A stretch of 64,000 nucleotides of DNA from Xiphias gladius (Eukaryota; Chordata; Actinopteri; Istiophoriformes; Xiphiidae). Within the stretch, counting starts at the first letter, position 1, and every line of letters starts with the position of its first letter. The DNA is taken from contig NC_053418.1 in assembly GCF_016859285.1 (NCBI RefSeq), forward strand, positions 27,998,329-28,062,328, read 5' to 3'. Both the position numbers and the translations under genes were made by a program. Of this stretch, positions 1 to 12,800 are shown piece after piece. Under the pieces are notes generated by a model. It ran no database searches, had not been told where the DNA came from, and saw nothing but the letters and a program-made list of their open reading frames with translations.

Positions 1-938
1 ACCCATAATGCACGTCTCTTGATAGGTGAAAAAGAGCACTGCCTTTTGTTCTGGGCATTTTTTGCACTTTGGCACTTTTGGTACATTAACTGTCTTCCTT
101 TTTGCAGTTCCACCTTTCTTTTACTTTACCTGGCTGCTGCTTATCAAGACTCTTCTCCAGTCTTAATTTACCTTTTCTAGACTGGTATTCCTGTATTTTT
201 AATCTTTGTTAAGCTGTGTACATTTTGATCTTTATCTGCCTCAGTTTGTAACTCAATACCAAACTCAATGAGCCTAAGTTTTTATATTTTTGTGCTTCAG
301 TAAGTCTCGCTTTGATAGCATTTTGGTAGTTTTGATATCCGGCTAACGAGATTACTTTCAACACTAACTACTCAATGAGTTCAGTTAGGGAACGCGAAAA
401 TATCAGCAGTTACAGATAGAGAAACCAGCGACGGCTGCACAGCCCATCTACTCGTGCCTTTTTTTAAAAGGTCTTCTTTAGTTTTAAGGCAATGCTCCAT
501 TCATCCTGGAGTGAGGCTCCCAGACCACCTGATCAACCACCTGCTGTCCCAGGGAGCATCACCTGTGAGAGTGGCGAGTAGACCAGAACCGACTCAACTA
601 CACTGGGTCCAACAAAATGGGATTCAGCTCCAAGATGGCACTGCAAAAGTAGGCCAACTTTTTCTGCTGCTGTCTGTGTAAGGGTTGAAGTAGGATAGTG
701 CTCTGAATGATTAAAAAGTCCTAGAGAAGTAGATTGTCCCCTTAAAGTATAGTTTATCCACAGCAAAAGTACACTGATTTTCTCTTAATTTCCCAAGATT
801 CTCTTGAGTCAGTTGTTTTAAAGACATCACCATTATCTGTCAAATTCTAAAACATAGTGTCAAAGTTGTTGTTGCATAGTCTGTATTGTAGTGTCTGTGT
901 AGTGACTGAAAGTCCATAGACAGAGTGATGGCTCCTAC
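1..938 (-). other. noxa1 intron 2 (partial), no further exon recognised
   Basis: I looked here for the next noxa1 exon (the LRGN..IDY..LGL.Y.L..WE region of the TPR domain) on the minus strand and found no match, so the stretch is read as intron. A GC-richer patch at about 440-700 is open on both strands for about 75 codons but resembles no family I know. Confidence 0.5.
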
Positions 939-2519
939 CTTTCAATCTGCATCCTTACTGCTGCTCTCTGAAAGAAGCCAACAGCAAGACGTTCATCCTT
1001 GGCAATGGTGAGGTCTAAAGCCTGGACATCACAGAGGGGAAAAGACAAGGATGCAAAAAGATGGAAGAATTATAAATACTTCTTGCCTGTTACAGTATAG
1101 GTATTCAACAGTGGTGAAGCCAGACTGATGTACAGTGGATGATAGTAGATACAGTTTTAATGCTCTGCTCAAGAGATTGCTGCTTGAATTCTCACATTTT
1201 AGTGACAAAAATGTGACAAGATGATCTCGCGAACAACTGCACAGTGGAAGAAGGGTACATCACAGACGTGAAGTCCCCTAAACAGCCTGAAGGGGCGTCA
1301 TAAAGCTTGGGTTCTGGCTTATTTCATGCTGCAATCTTTGTCAGTTACAGGGGCCAAATTCATATTTGGGCAAAGGCGAGTAAGCCTGATTGGAGCTGAT
1401 GGTAAACAACCATGTGGCAAACCCCCATGGCCATGATTGGCTGTGGTACAACCCAAAAAATATTACTGTGCAACATCACAAAATTTCACTGGATTTTTTT
1501 GTTCTGTGTGAACAAAAGACATCCAATTAGCTCCATTCCCAACTCATAAAAGAGGCAAGACTAGGTTCCACAAGTATTCAAATAGCCTCTTAGGACAATG
1601 GTGATGTGCAGAGGGGGAACAGCTACAGGGCATTTGCAAAACCAAAATGAATAAAAAAGGTGAAAAAATTCTGCCTGTACTGAAAAATCTGGTTTCTGCT
1701 GCAAGATCATTAGAGTGAAGATATTTATACATATAAAGTCATCCAACCTTGCTTCTATCATCTCAAGAATGTTGCTAGAATCCATTCAATTTTGAGTTTT
1801 TGAGATACTAAATCCCTCATTTTCTTATTTCCTCACGCTTAGACTACTCCAATTATCTTTTAGCTGGAATAAATCAGAAAACAGTTCACACACTCCAAAT
1901 TGTACAGAATGCAGCAGCACTTTATGCACTGTCTTCCATTATCAACCTGCTCACAGTCTGAAATCCTTAGGCGGATACCTATGGTCATTCTCATAGCTAG
2001 GTTTGGGGACAAACTCCGCTTTAGCTGTGGACTGACCTATGTCTGTGCAGTTGTTTTCCAAGAGGTCAAACAGTCTATCGAAGGGGTCTTCCTAATAAAC
2101 TAAAGAGCTATAGCAAATGTCATCGTGGATGTTATGAATAGCTCATAACTGATCCATAAAGCATTAATAAAATATTATTTAACTATTTATACAGCCTTTA
2201 GTCATAACTTATAAACCCCTTGTTAGATAATGTATCGGTTGTCATGAAAGTTATAATTATGGTGTCTGATATAGTATGAATCACTTCAAAGTATTGACAG
2301 GAATCTCAGGTTTTCCCCATATTCCAATACACACAACACACAGACCTTCTGGGCCAGGTCCAGCTGTTCCAGAGCCATGTGAGCTGAGGCAGCATTGAAC
2401 AGAGTGCGAGACGTGGGCTCACTAATCCGCTCAAGTTTGTTCAGAGCTCCTTGCCAGTCCTTGGCATCAACAGCCTGCACGGACTCATTCCACAATTGTA
2501 ATAACTCAGTGTAAAGCAT
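939..2519 (-). CDS. noxa1: noxa1, NADPH oxidase activator 1 (5' part, two coding exons; continues off left edge)
   Basis: Two coding exons join in phase. Exon 1 (2519 down to 2346, 58 codons) starts MLYTELLQLWNESVQAVDAK and ends at a GTCTGT donor. Exon 2 (1021 down to 939, 83 nt, ends phase 2 at GTAGGA) includes LTIAKDERLAVGFFQR. Both match the N-terminal TPR region of the p67phox/NOXA1 family, which binds Rac-GTP and activates NADPH oxidases. The conserved landmarks are LWNE...DWQGAL, the FN of the first TPR turn, and AVGFFQR of the second. I choose noxa1 over ncf2 mainly because dpp7 and man1b1 follow, as near NOXA1 on human 9q34.3; ncf2 cannot be excluded from 86 residues. The activation and SH3/PB1 domains lie outside the window. 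A good acceptor just before the ATG implies a non-coding upstream exon. Confidence 0.85.
1838..2000 (+). mobile_element. LINE reverse-transcriptase fragment in noxa1 intron 1
   Basis: Plus-strand translation gives LDYSNYLLAGINQKT, then LQIVQNAAA, followed by a stop. This matches the D-Y-x-N-x-L-L-x-G-L...L-Q-x-V-Q-N-A-A-A block near the end of L2/CR1/Jockey-type non-LTR reverse transcriptases. It is a short dead fragment lying antisense to noxa1. Confidence 0.6.
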
Positions 2520-3560
2520 TCTGAAGACTGGAGAGAGGAGAGCAAAAAAAAGATAACAGATATACTACAGATGAGGTTACTGTTTGTCCGTCTGCTTTTT
2601 TAGAGTTGTTAATCGAGGATGCAAATGATTTTCACGTCAGAGCCCATATTTTTAACTGTTAACATTGAAATTTTGGACTTAAATCAAAAAGGTAAAAGAA
2701 GATGTCCATCACTTTTACTCTTATTCACAAACTTAAGAATAAAAACTATTTTTCAAAGTTCTAATGACTTTAAAATGCTCTTGAAATGAAGAAGATTCCA
2801 AACATCCCTGCAGTGGATTCAAAGATGCGCCTAGAAAACTCTAATACAAATACAGAGGTGTACATATACAGTACCTTCTGACATGAGTGATAGTATAAAA
2901 TATCAGTCATCGCATTTAATGTTACACCAAATTTTATTTTTCATTTTTAATTTTCCATTTATCAGTGATGCACACAAGTAGAATACGGCTGTGCTGATTT
3001 TGATTGCAGTTACTTTCCATGTATCTTCGTTGTCTGCACTTGTTACTATGGTACTAAATTCATCTTATTATATGACTTATCTGATGTAACTAATTTATAA
3101 CCAGCAGAATTTCTTCCCTGCTCCAGTTAAGTTTTCTCTTTGTTTCCATTATAGGCAATTACGTATTATTTTATCTCTATTTACATATTTTTATTTTTTA
3201 ATATATCAGATAAGGTATTGTAAATTGATAATTAGAAAAGGAGGTAGGAAGGATTTCGACAACAGATAAGAAAAACATCTTTTAGAAATTAAAATAACGT
3301 GTTTTCACTTATGTGGTTTTATTTTTTGTTTTTTTTGTTTATTCATATGTAACAATTGCATTTGTAGAAGTTGGCTGCTAAATTAGAAGAATGATAATTA
3401 TGAACCTAATTGTTATGTGTGTGGATTACTGAATTTCTCTGGAAAGTTTTGTAAATGTAATTGGTACCAAATCAGGCTGATAGACACATTTGTGGAGAAA
3501 AGTACACATTAGATATATATTTACACTGGAAATAAAAAAAAATGTAATTAAAAGTACCAT

Positions 3561-3583
3561 AATAATAATAATAATAATAATAA
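3561..3583 (+). repeat. (AAT)n microsatellite
   Basis: About seven uninterrupted AAT units. Confidence 0.9.
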
Positions 3584-3644
3584 ATCTTCATTACAAGGAA
3601 AAGTTCTTAATCTTACTTAATTAAAAGCAAAGTTAACTATCAAA

Positions 3645-4060
3645 AAGTAAATAGTACTCAGTACTCAGTAGTACTATTCAGAATAGTCCCCAGTGTTATT
3701 TTATTATATTTCAATATGTTATTGGATTAATATTACTGAGGAATTAGCATCTAAACAACATTTTAACATAATAGCTGGTCCATGTGGAGCCTTAAAGGTT
3801 ATGTACTCTTGTAGTTTAATGTATAACAGTGCATCAGCTTTTGGAAGGTGATTTATTTTTGGATGAAACGTTTAATCTGCATAGTAACTAATAACAATAG
3901 CTGTCTAATATATGTAGTGGAGTAAGAAGTACAATATTTCCCTCTGAAATTTAGTGGAGTAGAAGTATAACCAGAAATGGAAATATTTAAATGAATTGCA
4001 AGTACTGCAGTATTTAAGTTAATGTAATTAGTAACTTCCCACTGCTGCAGAAAATGAATG
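3645..4060 (+). repeat. Dispersed MITE-like repeat ('stock-assessment' type text common in fish introns)
   Basis: Contains GTGGAGTAAGAAGTACAATA, then TTTCCCTCTGAAATTTAGTG and GGAGTAGAAGTATAA, and ends with TAACTTCCCACTGCTG. I recognise this wording from abundant fish non-autonomous elements. A second, reverse-oriented member appears at 22995-23492. The family name is not known to me and the left limit is uncertain. Confidence 0.5.
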
Positions 4061-4518
4061 AACTGATAAGTAGCATTGAATCCATTATTTTTTATTTTAT
4101 TTTTTTAAATTTAATTTAAAATTATTTGAATTAAACAATTTGACAAAGGTGGAAAAATTCCTCAAAGAGGACAAGAGAGAGATGAGGGGTGGGGGGGAAT
4201 CAGGATGAATGAAAGAGATGTAGGCTGGATCAAAGACAAATATAAAAACGAGTATCTGAAAAAAATTAAAAAGAAAAGAAAAACCAACGGAGAAACTGCA
4301 CTGATGTTAATCTGTAACATTTTGCACAATTTTACAGGAATACTTCCTTGTACCTTACCCAGTGCCTATATACACATGTTGTTTAGCTCAGATCATACAA
4401 GCTGGATAGATTATAAGAGAAACTTTATAAATCGCCTACATTCAACTGCTTACCTTTTGCTCCTGAATGAGAGGTTAGAGTTCAGTTATTGTCCAACTCT
4501 GCCTTGGTACCTGCTTAC

Positions 4519-4670
4519 CTCCACGCTGTGCCAACAGGGAAGTGAGAGTGAGTGAAAAAGGCCTCCTCCAAAGTCTCCACCCTGCTGCTATAAGGAAGTC
4601 TATTATCCACATTCCCCAGAAAGGACCCACCGAGGCACATAGGCTCTGGAATTCACCTGCCAATGTGGCA
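4519..4670 (-). other. noxa1: Candidate non-coding first exon of noxa1 (right limit unknown)
   Basis: On the minus strand the sequence reads CACAGCGTGGAG followed by the strong donor GTAAGCAG (exon end 4519). The noxa1 ATG exon is preceded by a pyrimidine-rich tract and CAG acceptor at 2521-2531, so an upstream exon is required, and this is the best donor seen between noxa1 and dpp7. The transcription start is not visible. Inference only. Confidence 0.35.
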
Positions 4671-5570
4671 CGTACGCATGAGTCACACAGGATTTTTTAA
4701 ATGTAATAACCCCATGAAAATCAGTTTCCTCTTTGGCTCAAACTATTTTTGAACATTCATTTCTTACAGCAGATTCTTTATTTGGGTATTTAACGTAATC
4801 ATTCATACCATGTCAGGTAAACTGTGAATAACAGAAAACTGCAGCAAACTGACTGTCAACAATATTTTCCTGAATGCCCCAAATCTCTGGCAACCTGTTG
4901 TCCTTTGTGGTTAAGGTTTCTATACCAGGTGTAATTACACTGAGTTAGTATATTATGCTAACACACGGAATGAAAGCTGTAGTTTACATCATAGAATTGC
5001 TGAGAAGTTTTGGATGAGATCTATTCAGGGTGACCTTTGATGTCCCTTTATGAGGAATGATTCAGAGAAGGGAGTTAAGAGAAAAATTACTTTGCTTTAC
5101 AGAAATCACAGCTCCTTAAAAATAAAGTAATACACTAAGAGAGACATAATAATGGCTATAATGTTTAAAAAAACAAGGAAAATTGTTTGGTGTTTTCAGT
5201 GCTTAGCCCACTGGGTCAACCTGCTGTACAGGTTGTGTTTTGTTATTGCAGTACAGTACTACAATCACAGTGTGGACCCACCCATCACAGAAACTCCACA
5301 GACTACAAACCTTGTTGCAGTGGGATCACGCCAGTCAAGGTCAGTGTTGACGTCCGGACCCACGAGTACTCATGGGTATAACAACAGTCATTACTACATT
5401 TTTACACCAGCACTCAGTACTCATGGGTCGAACCAAACCGATCTTCCAACTTCATTTGGATCGTGCACAGTTGTGACAGACAGACAGACACCTGCCAAAG
5501 AACTCAAAACTGCCTCTGTGGTAGTTCCCACTATAGTAGGTGTCTGCAATAACACATTTTGCCATGAAGA

Positions 5571-5637
5571 CACACACACACACACACGCACGCACACACA
5601 CACACGCACACGCACACACACACGCACACACACACAC
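5571..5637 (+). repeat. (CA)n microsatellite with CG interruptions
   Basis: CACACA run broken by several ACG units. It creates spurious Thr-His and Cys-Val reading frames on the two strands. Confidence 0.95.
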
Positions 5638-6738
5638 AAAGACTCACAAGGTTGAAAGCGCAGCTGGTAATGAATGCACCACAGCATGACTACCTGTGGA
5701 GGAAAAGTATGAAAATCTTTCCCTTCAGTAAAAGAAGCAGGACAACAATGTAAAAACACTCCTTTACAAGTAAGAGTCATACTTCGAACTCTTACGTACT
5801 GTATGTAATATACAGTATGAGCTTCAGTTTAATGATCAAAAGTTATCATGCTAAATGGCACCTGTCAGTGTTATATTGTACAATATTAGATGACTGATTT
5901 TAATATTGTATCTGCTCAGTTTTACATAGTGTTTGGAAATCGTGTCTATTGCGTCTTATTTTCTTATTTAATTTGTTAAATTTATATATTATATAATTTT
6001 TTTAAATATTGTGTAATTTTATAATGTATCGTATATTATATGCTCTTTATGTTTTAGGGTTTTTTTTAATGCTTATGATTTTGAACATTGTGCACTTTGC
6101 ACCTACCTTTATTTAATTTTTTATACTTTTAGTTATAATTGATTTCTTTGTTTTTCTACATATATAGACAGGCTCACATTATATTTATACTGTGTATATA
6201 TGCTATGTATATTAAGCACTTTGGTCATATAAACTTTCCTCAGTTCCATCTTCCGTTCGATCTTGTATTGTCTATAGCTGTCAATTAGACCAGAATAGTT
6301 CAGGAAAAAGTCCAGTGTTTACCTCTGTAATATAGTGAAGTAAGTATCTCTAAATTAATGAGTAAATGGTCTTAGGCTCCTCCATTGCTGATATCACATC
6401 TTATTCTAAGAGAATATATGTTCTGCAGAAGGGAAATGTCTCTTATTTTTTAGGTAAAATACATAAGACACAGCATAAATCCAAATTATCATCTAAACCA
6501 CATTTTTAAAAGATTTGATTTTGTAAAAGGTAGCTTGCAAAAGGGACATTATAGTGTATGTATATGTGTGGCATTTTCTGTAAAAGGAATGCTACTAGTA
6601 TTGTATTTTCACCTGTAGTTGTTGCTGCCACGCAGTGATACAAATATGTTCTCCCATCAATTAATCTAAGCATCAGCTCTGCTTTTTGAAGATCGATTGT
6701 ACGAGGCGCACATCAATGCAGCACAGATCACAACATAA

Positions 6739-6774
6739 GTCATGTGACACGCGCGAAATGCGCAGGCGCATTGG
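6739..6774 (+). promoter_or_regulatory. dpp7: dpp7 proximal promoter motifs (M-box/CLEAR-like, NRF1-like, inverted CCAAT)
   Basis: Within 55-90 bp upstream of the dpp7 start codon lie GTCATGTGAC (6739-6748), TGCGCAGGCGCA (6759-6770) and ATTGG (6770-6774). The first is one base from the CLEAR palindrome GTCACGTGAC and contains the M-box TCATGTGA bound by MITF/TFE factors. The second is one base from the NRF1 palindrome. The third is an inverted CCAAT box. CpG-rich spacing supports a housekeeping-type promoter. Binding is inferred. Confidence 0.5.
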
Positions 6775-6828
6775 GGACTGATAGATTGATTTACTGTCCC
6801 TTAGTTTCTAAAGCGTAATTGTTGGAAC

Positions 6829-9800
6829 ATGACTGAATTATTAGCTTTTTTCACGGTAACGGTCACGCTGCTATCTGCCGAGGCGCTTCACGGCCTGCCA
6901 CGCAGTCATTTTCAGGTAACCTTTTTAATTTTCAAGGTTTGCTGGTTTTTGTTTTTCTGAAACGTCATTCCGCTTTGGAGTGAACTCCGTTCAAAAGTGT
7001 CGAGCTCTACTTCTCGTCATTGTCGGTCCATAATGTTACACACATCTGATTGATTATGTCTTAAAACTGTAAAAAATGTATCAAAAGTTGCATAAGAGTG
7101 AGGAACAAATCAATACTTTAGTTTATTCATTTATTTCATTCCTTTTCATAGCCAAGAAATCACCATGGAACAAAGACAGAACCTCAGTTCACAGAGAAGT
7201 ATTTCAGTCAGACTCTGGATCACTTCAACTTTAACAGCATGGGTAATGGGACATTCAGTCAGCGTTACCTGATCACAGGTAAAACTACTTTCCCATTAGA
7301 AATGTAACAAATGTATGAGCAAATGACTCATTGTGTTGTGTTTTTCCTCTCCTTTTAGATAAGTACTGGAAGAAAGGCTATGGTCCTATCTTCTTCTACA
7401 CAGGCAATGAGGGAGACATCTGGGAATTTGCCCTCAACTCTGGATTTATCACAGAGTTGGCTTCTCAGCAGGGGGCACTAGTCATATTTGCTGAACATGT
7501 AAGAAAACACTGGGACAAATCATGAAAAAGTCCAGTCAGTAATGTCATTTTTGACTAAACAGCTCTTGACCAAACAGTTCTGGCTGAGCAGAATTTGCAG
7601 ATCATGTGATAAAGGCAAAGGATGATTAAAGTTTGACTCATTCTGTCAGCTGATTATCACTTTCCACATTTCTCCAAATTTTACAAGGTCATTTTTTTTA
7701 ATATTACCAGCCTCTTGAAGAGAACCAAGAACCATAACAAAAATCCAGTCAGCTCATATAAGTGTAAAAATCTTCCGTCCCTTTTTTAAAGTTAAAATTG
7801 TGGCTTCAAAACTGTAGGGAGTTAAATTATTAAAGACGTGAATGAAGAAAATTTTAGAGGGAAAAATAGGGCCTCTGTCTTTTTTGTCATTTTGGGGTCT
7901 TTTTTCCATGGGCCCCACTGATCTCGAAATATCTTTAATATATGGTTGGGTATCAAACTTCGAATGTCTGTAGCACTGAGGACTGAAATCTGACATCAAT
8001 TTTCAGGTCAGATTTGAAATCTTTTTCACTTCCTCTCTGATCATATAGTTCCAGATTTAAATCAAATTTTGCCAAATTGAGGCTTCATTTTATCACGACA
8101 TGCTTTTCTACGTCTGCTTTAGAAAAAATGTAATATTTGAGAAGGGTTTTGTGGAAAGAAAGGTGTTGAAAATGTGTCAATACAGAAACAATACTGAAAA
8201 ATTATTAATGATATGCAGCACTACTTAAAGGATAAGGCTGGCTTCTATATTGTTCTTATTGTCAACGAAGCCCATGAAAAGAAAACCAATGATATGCTCT
8301 CAGCCCTAAGTCCATTGGTTCCCAGCTCACAAATATACAACAGCTGGCCAATGTAGTTTTTAGCAAAGGTTACTCAAACAGGGCCAAGTAGTGCATTTGT
8401 TGAGGACTATTTTCAGTGGTTGATCAATCCACACATGGTGCTCTTGAGTGAGTATTTGGGGCAGTAGGACAGTGTGTGTGGGTTTGAGTCAAAATAAACT
8501 ACAGTGTGTGTTCATGGTAATGGAGGAACATGTCACCCAGTGTAACAGTGTGGCTCACTGATGTGTTTTTAATAGTTTCTGGACAACAGTGGAGCTCAAT
8601 GGCGCAGAGGGATAAGATATATCAGGCTTTGATACACACACAACCCTTGTTAGTAGGATACATCCATTGTTTGTCTGCAAAAGAGATTTGTTGACCAAAA
8701 GAAACATTGCCTGACTTATCCTTTAAATGCACTCTTATTTGTTCAACATGTTTCTTTGAGTCGTTCCAGTGTTTAAAGTATTTTAAATTTGCCATTCTAA
8801 TATGTGCAGTTTAGTTGTACCTGGAGTTTATCATCTTATGTGGCCAGAAAAGTCAAAAAGTATTATTTCCCTAACAGAGTCATGTAAGGCTGGATGACAA
8901 CTGAAGGTGGGGTAATGGGGTAAACTGCAGCTTTGACACTGCCTGCATTTGCTTTGAATCTCTTTGTCAATCCTCTGCCTCTTACAGAGGTACTATGGCA
9001 GATCTCTACCATTCGGCAAAGACTCCTTCAACATCCCCCAGATCAGCCTGTTGACAGTGGAGCAGGCCCTCGCTGACTATAGTGTCATGATCACCGAGCT
9101 GAAACAGCAGTTGGCAGCCAGAGACTGTCCTGTTATCGTGTTTGGTGGCAGGTAGGATCCACCTAACTGCCACTGTTCTTGGTGTCGTCCACTTTTGTGA
9201 CTTGTTGTGGGGTTTTTATTTGTTAAATTACCTGATCAGTCCAAAACTGATTGTTTACTTGAAGCTTGAATATGTGGCATTCTTTTTGTGTGCCCTAGAC
9301 AAAATAATCTCTTTGTAGAGTTAATTTTGCTATTACTAGAGTTAATTTTTAGTTTGCAGTTTCCAAATTTTCCCCACTAATTTGGCATCAGATATTACAC
9401 ATTAACCATAAGAAATCATTGTTGCAAACAACTTTAAGACTAAAGCAAAATCCACTGAACCTGCTGGTATCTTTAGTTTCTTGATCATTTTTTTCGCCAT
9501 GGTGCACAAACGACTTTTAGGGGGAGACGACGTACAAACAGGAATTGAGGCATCATTTCATGATGCTTGATGTACATTGAGTGTCCAGTTTATTAGGTAC
9601 ACCTAGCTGAAACCAGTGTAGTCCACTCCAACAGCTCTGCAATAAATCCGGCTTTTATGAAGGGTCAGTTTTTGTTGAAAATCTTTTAGAGAGATAATAA
9701 TTCAACTGTATGTTCATTTTGAATTATATTGTGTCATGCTTTTCTCATTTAAAATTTTTTTTCTATAACCTTTTAAAACCATAAAGACCATAATGCAACA

Positions 9801-12800
9801 CAAGTCAACACACAAAAGTAGCATATACAAATAAAACAGCACAAAGCAATAAACATTAAAAAAAAAAAAGATAACAACAAATACAACAAACAGATTTAGT
9901 CAATAAAATGCCCAAGTTGACACATTTTAAATGGCTTGTTTTTTCGACAAGCAATGCAAATCTCAACTATCATATAGGTTATCATAAGAGAATTTAAAAA
10001 AAAAAAAAAAAAACTGCAAATATTCACATTTGAGAAACTGGAACCAGAGAATGTATGGCATTTTTGTTTAGAAAAGGACTTAATTTATTAACTTAAATAG
10101 AACTGATATGGTTGCTATTTAATGTTCTGTCAGTCAACTAATGGTTCAATTGACTAATCACACATCTGATCCGACGCAATTATACAAAGGAATTCGTAAA
10201 GCCAAAATAGAAACTGCAGCTATTTACTTCAGTTCAGTGTACTGTAATCTGTCAAACACATGCAGATTGAATTGTGGTTGGAAATCAGATGCCAGGTTTA
10301 ACAAACTGCAGTGTTGGGTTTCAGAAGGCCTTTCTGTACTTATGCTTTGAGACTTCTGAAGTATGGAACGGCTCAATGACAAGTTGCTCTTTGCTTTCAG
10401 ATATCTGATTATAGTTGGGCAAATTGACACTAACCTACTTACTCCTCAGTCCATCTTAGGCCAAACATGACCCAGGAATTCTTCTAAAATAAAAGAGACA
10501 AATTGTTAGTCTTATTTGCTGTTTGACTGTCTTCTCTCATCTCTGCAGTTATGGTGGAATGCTGTCAGTCTATATGAGACTCAAGTATCCAAACATTGTG
10601 GCTGGAGCTCTGGCTGCCAGTGCTCCCATACTTTCCACTGCTGGGCTGGGTGATTCCAGGCAGTTTTTCAGAGATGTTACAGCTGTAAGTGCATGGATGG
10701 TCTTCTTTTTGTTGCTGCCCACTTGGTGATTTAGGCAGACAAGTGTACTTAACAGTATTAACCCTAACCTAAAAAAGGTTCCAAAATATCTGAATTTGTG
10801 CCAGCTGTCATTTTCCAAGTATTTTTTCACTCTAAAACTGTTACAGCTGTCTTGGTAACACTTAGTTTATTTAATCGGCACACTATAGCAAGTCATTTGT
10901 AAGGGTGTGCATGTTAGATAATAACCTTTGTTTCTCTTTCAAAGGATTTTGAGAGCATTGCCCCTGAATGCAGAGATGCTGTGAGAGGAGCTTTCCATCA
11001 GCTGAAAGAATTAGCTGAACAGCAAGGTAAATCTGTGTCATAATGTTCTTTCTGAAGAGAAGATGACCTTAATTTTATGCACAGAAAAGACTAAAAAGAA
11101 ATATTGGACTATATTGTGTTGTTAAGGCAGCAATCACACTTGGTTTTGTTTTAAGTCAACTTTTTTCAACCATTTTTCTCATTTGAATAGTGGTTACAAT
11201 TTCTTAAATAGCTAACAAATGAAAAAAAGATTAAATGAATTATTTTTCTTTTTAATGTGGGAGGGGGGGGGTTAGATAGCAATATATGCATTATACATAT
11301 GCTAGTACACATGCTCCTGTATAAATGTAAATATACATACATATACAGACACATAAATACGTATGCACTTGATTACGTAAATAAGTCATTCAGATATTTT
11401 ATGATAGAGTATAAAACTTTTTAAAACTTACCTAGTCCACATGTGCGATGTTATATATATTGCTTTATACCAGTTTTTGACCACTTTTCAAGTGTTTCCT
11501 TTCCTTTAATTTAGGTGTTGATCTTGCTAACATCTCGATATCATGGAATTTATATATCCAAGTTTGAATTAATCATGATTGGCAATCCATCATGTTTTTA
11601 AGAATAACAGTCTTCCTTGCTGTCAAAGCAGCTCAAATTATTCGACATTGTTGGTGAAACAAAGAGAGATTATTAATATGAGCAAAAATCAATAGAAGCA
11701 GACATGTAGGAAGATCAATTTGCAAAATTTCCATAATGAATTCCCAGACTTCTTGGATAATACTGCAAGTCCAGAACATATGCCAAAAATTACCTGTTTC
11801 AGAAAAGGAACATATGTTACGTGTTCTGTACCTGTATTTGGGGATGTAGTATGTCCTATGAGCAAATTTATAATGAATGGGCTAATTATTCTTGATCAAT
11901 ACCTGACCATATTTGGGGCCAGTTACAATCAAAACCAAGACCCTGCAGTTCCTTTTCCTAAACCAACATAATAGAGAGTTTATTCAGGTTATGTGAGATT
12001 AGCGTTTTATAGACTGTGGAGACCAATCCTTCAGTTCTTGTAGAAAGTAGTGTTATTAGAGGGGAAACTGGAGAGGAATGCTAAGGCACTCCATATCTTT
12101 CCATTGCGTTTTTAAGTTTTAAATATAAGAACCTTGAAAAACCCAGAACATAATAAGATTCCTTTAAATCTTGAAATAAGCATAGTCCTTCACTTTTGAA
12201 GCTATCTTTTGATACTTAAATTTCATGATTTGCCCAATCTGAATAGCTTGGCAATGATGCGTGGTGGGTGGTCGGAGGACGAGATGGGAGCTAGGATGGG
12301 TTGTTGAGGAGATTCATGGCGCCAGAGAAAAAACTGTTCAGGTGTTTGGTGTTGCTGGTCCTGATGGAGCAGCCAGGTGTGTTGAGTCTGCCACCATCCT
12401 AATGGCCTGCTTCCTGGCTCTGGCATCGTGCAGACCACTCACAGGCACCTGTTCCTGGCCACCTGGCTGTTCCCACAATGCTTACCAGTCAGTTTTTGGT
12501 GTCGGAAGAGGAAATGGGGTACCACACAGTGATGGAGGAGGTGAGGACATTCTCGATGGTGGCTCTCTAGAACTGGGTGCCAACTTTCGAGGAGATGTTC
12601 ATCTTCCGCAGCAGTTTTAGGAAGAACATCCTCTGGTGAGCTGGCTTGATGACGTTGGATTAGTGTGTCTCCCATTTAATTTTGCTGGTGATGCCGATAC
12701 CCAGAGACTTAAGACTCCTCCACCTTTACAGCTGTGTTGTTGATGAGTAGTGGGTGGGTGTTTCCGGAAGTCCATGACCATCTCCACTGTCATTGTTGAC

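Larger units (their letters stand above)
2520..6828. other. Intergenic / noxa1 5' intron region upstream of dpp7
   Basis: AT-rich sequence between the divergent noxa1 and dpp7 genes. It holds an (AAT)n run, a fish-type dispersed repeat (3645-4060), a CA microsatellite (5571-5637), the candidate noxa1 leader exon and the dpp7 promoter motifs. Open frames of 116 and 167 codons at 4205-4555 and 5152-5655 show no family resemblance; the second runs into the CA repeat. I see no protein-coding gene here. Confidence 0.6.

Noticed and set aside
5152..5655. 167-codon open frame upstream of dpp7
   Set aside because: Its last third is the CA microsatellite (Thr-His repeats) and the rest matches nothing known.
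5421..5780. Cys-Val-rich open frame on the minus strand
   Set aside because: Microsatellite translation.
12261..12620. 119-codon plus-strand frame in dpp7 intron 6
   Set aside because: Antisense shadow of the LINE reverse-transcriptase fragment encoded on the minus strand.
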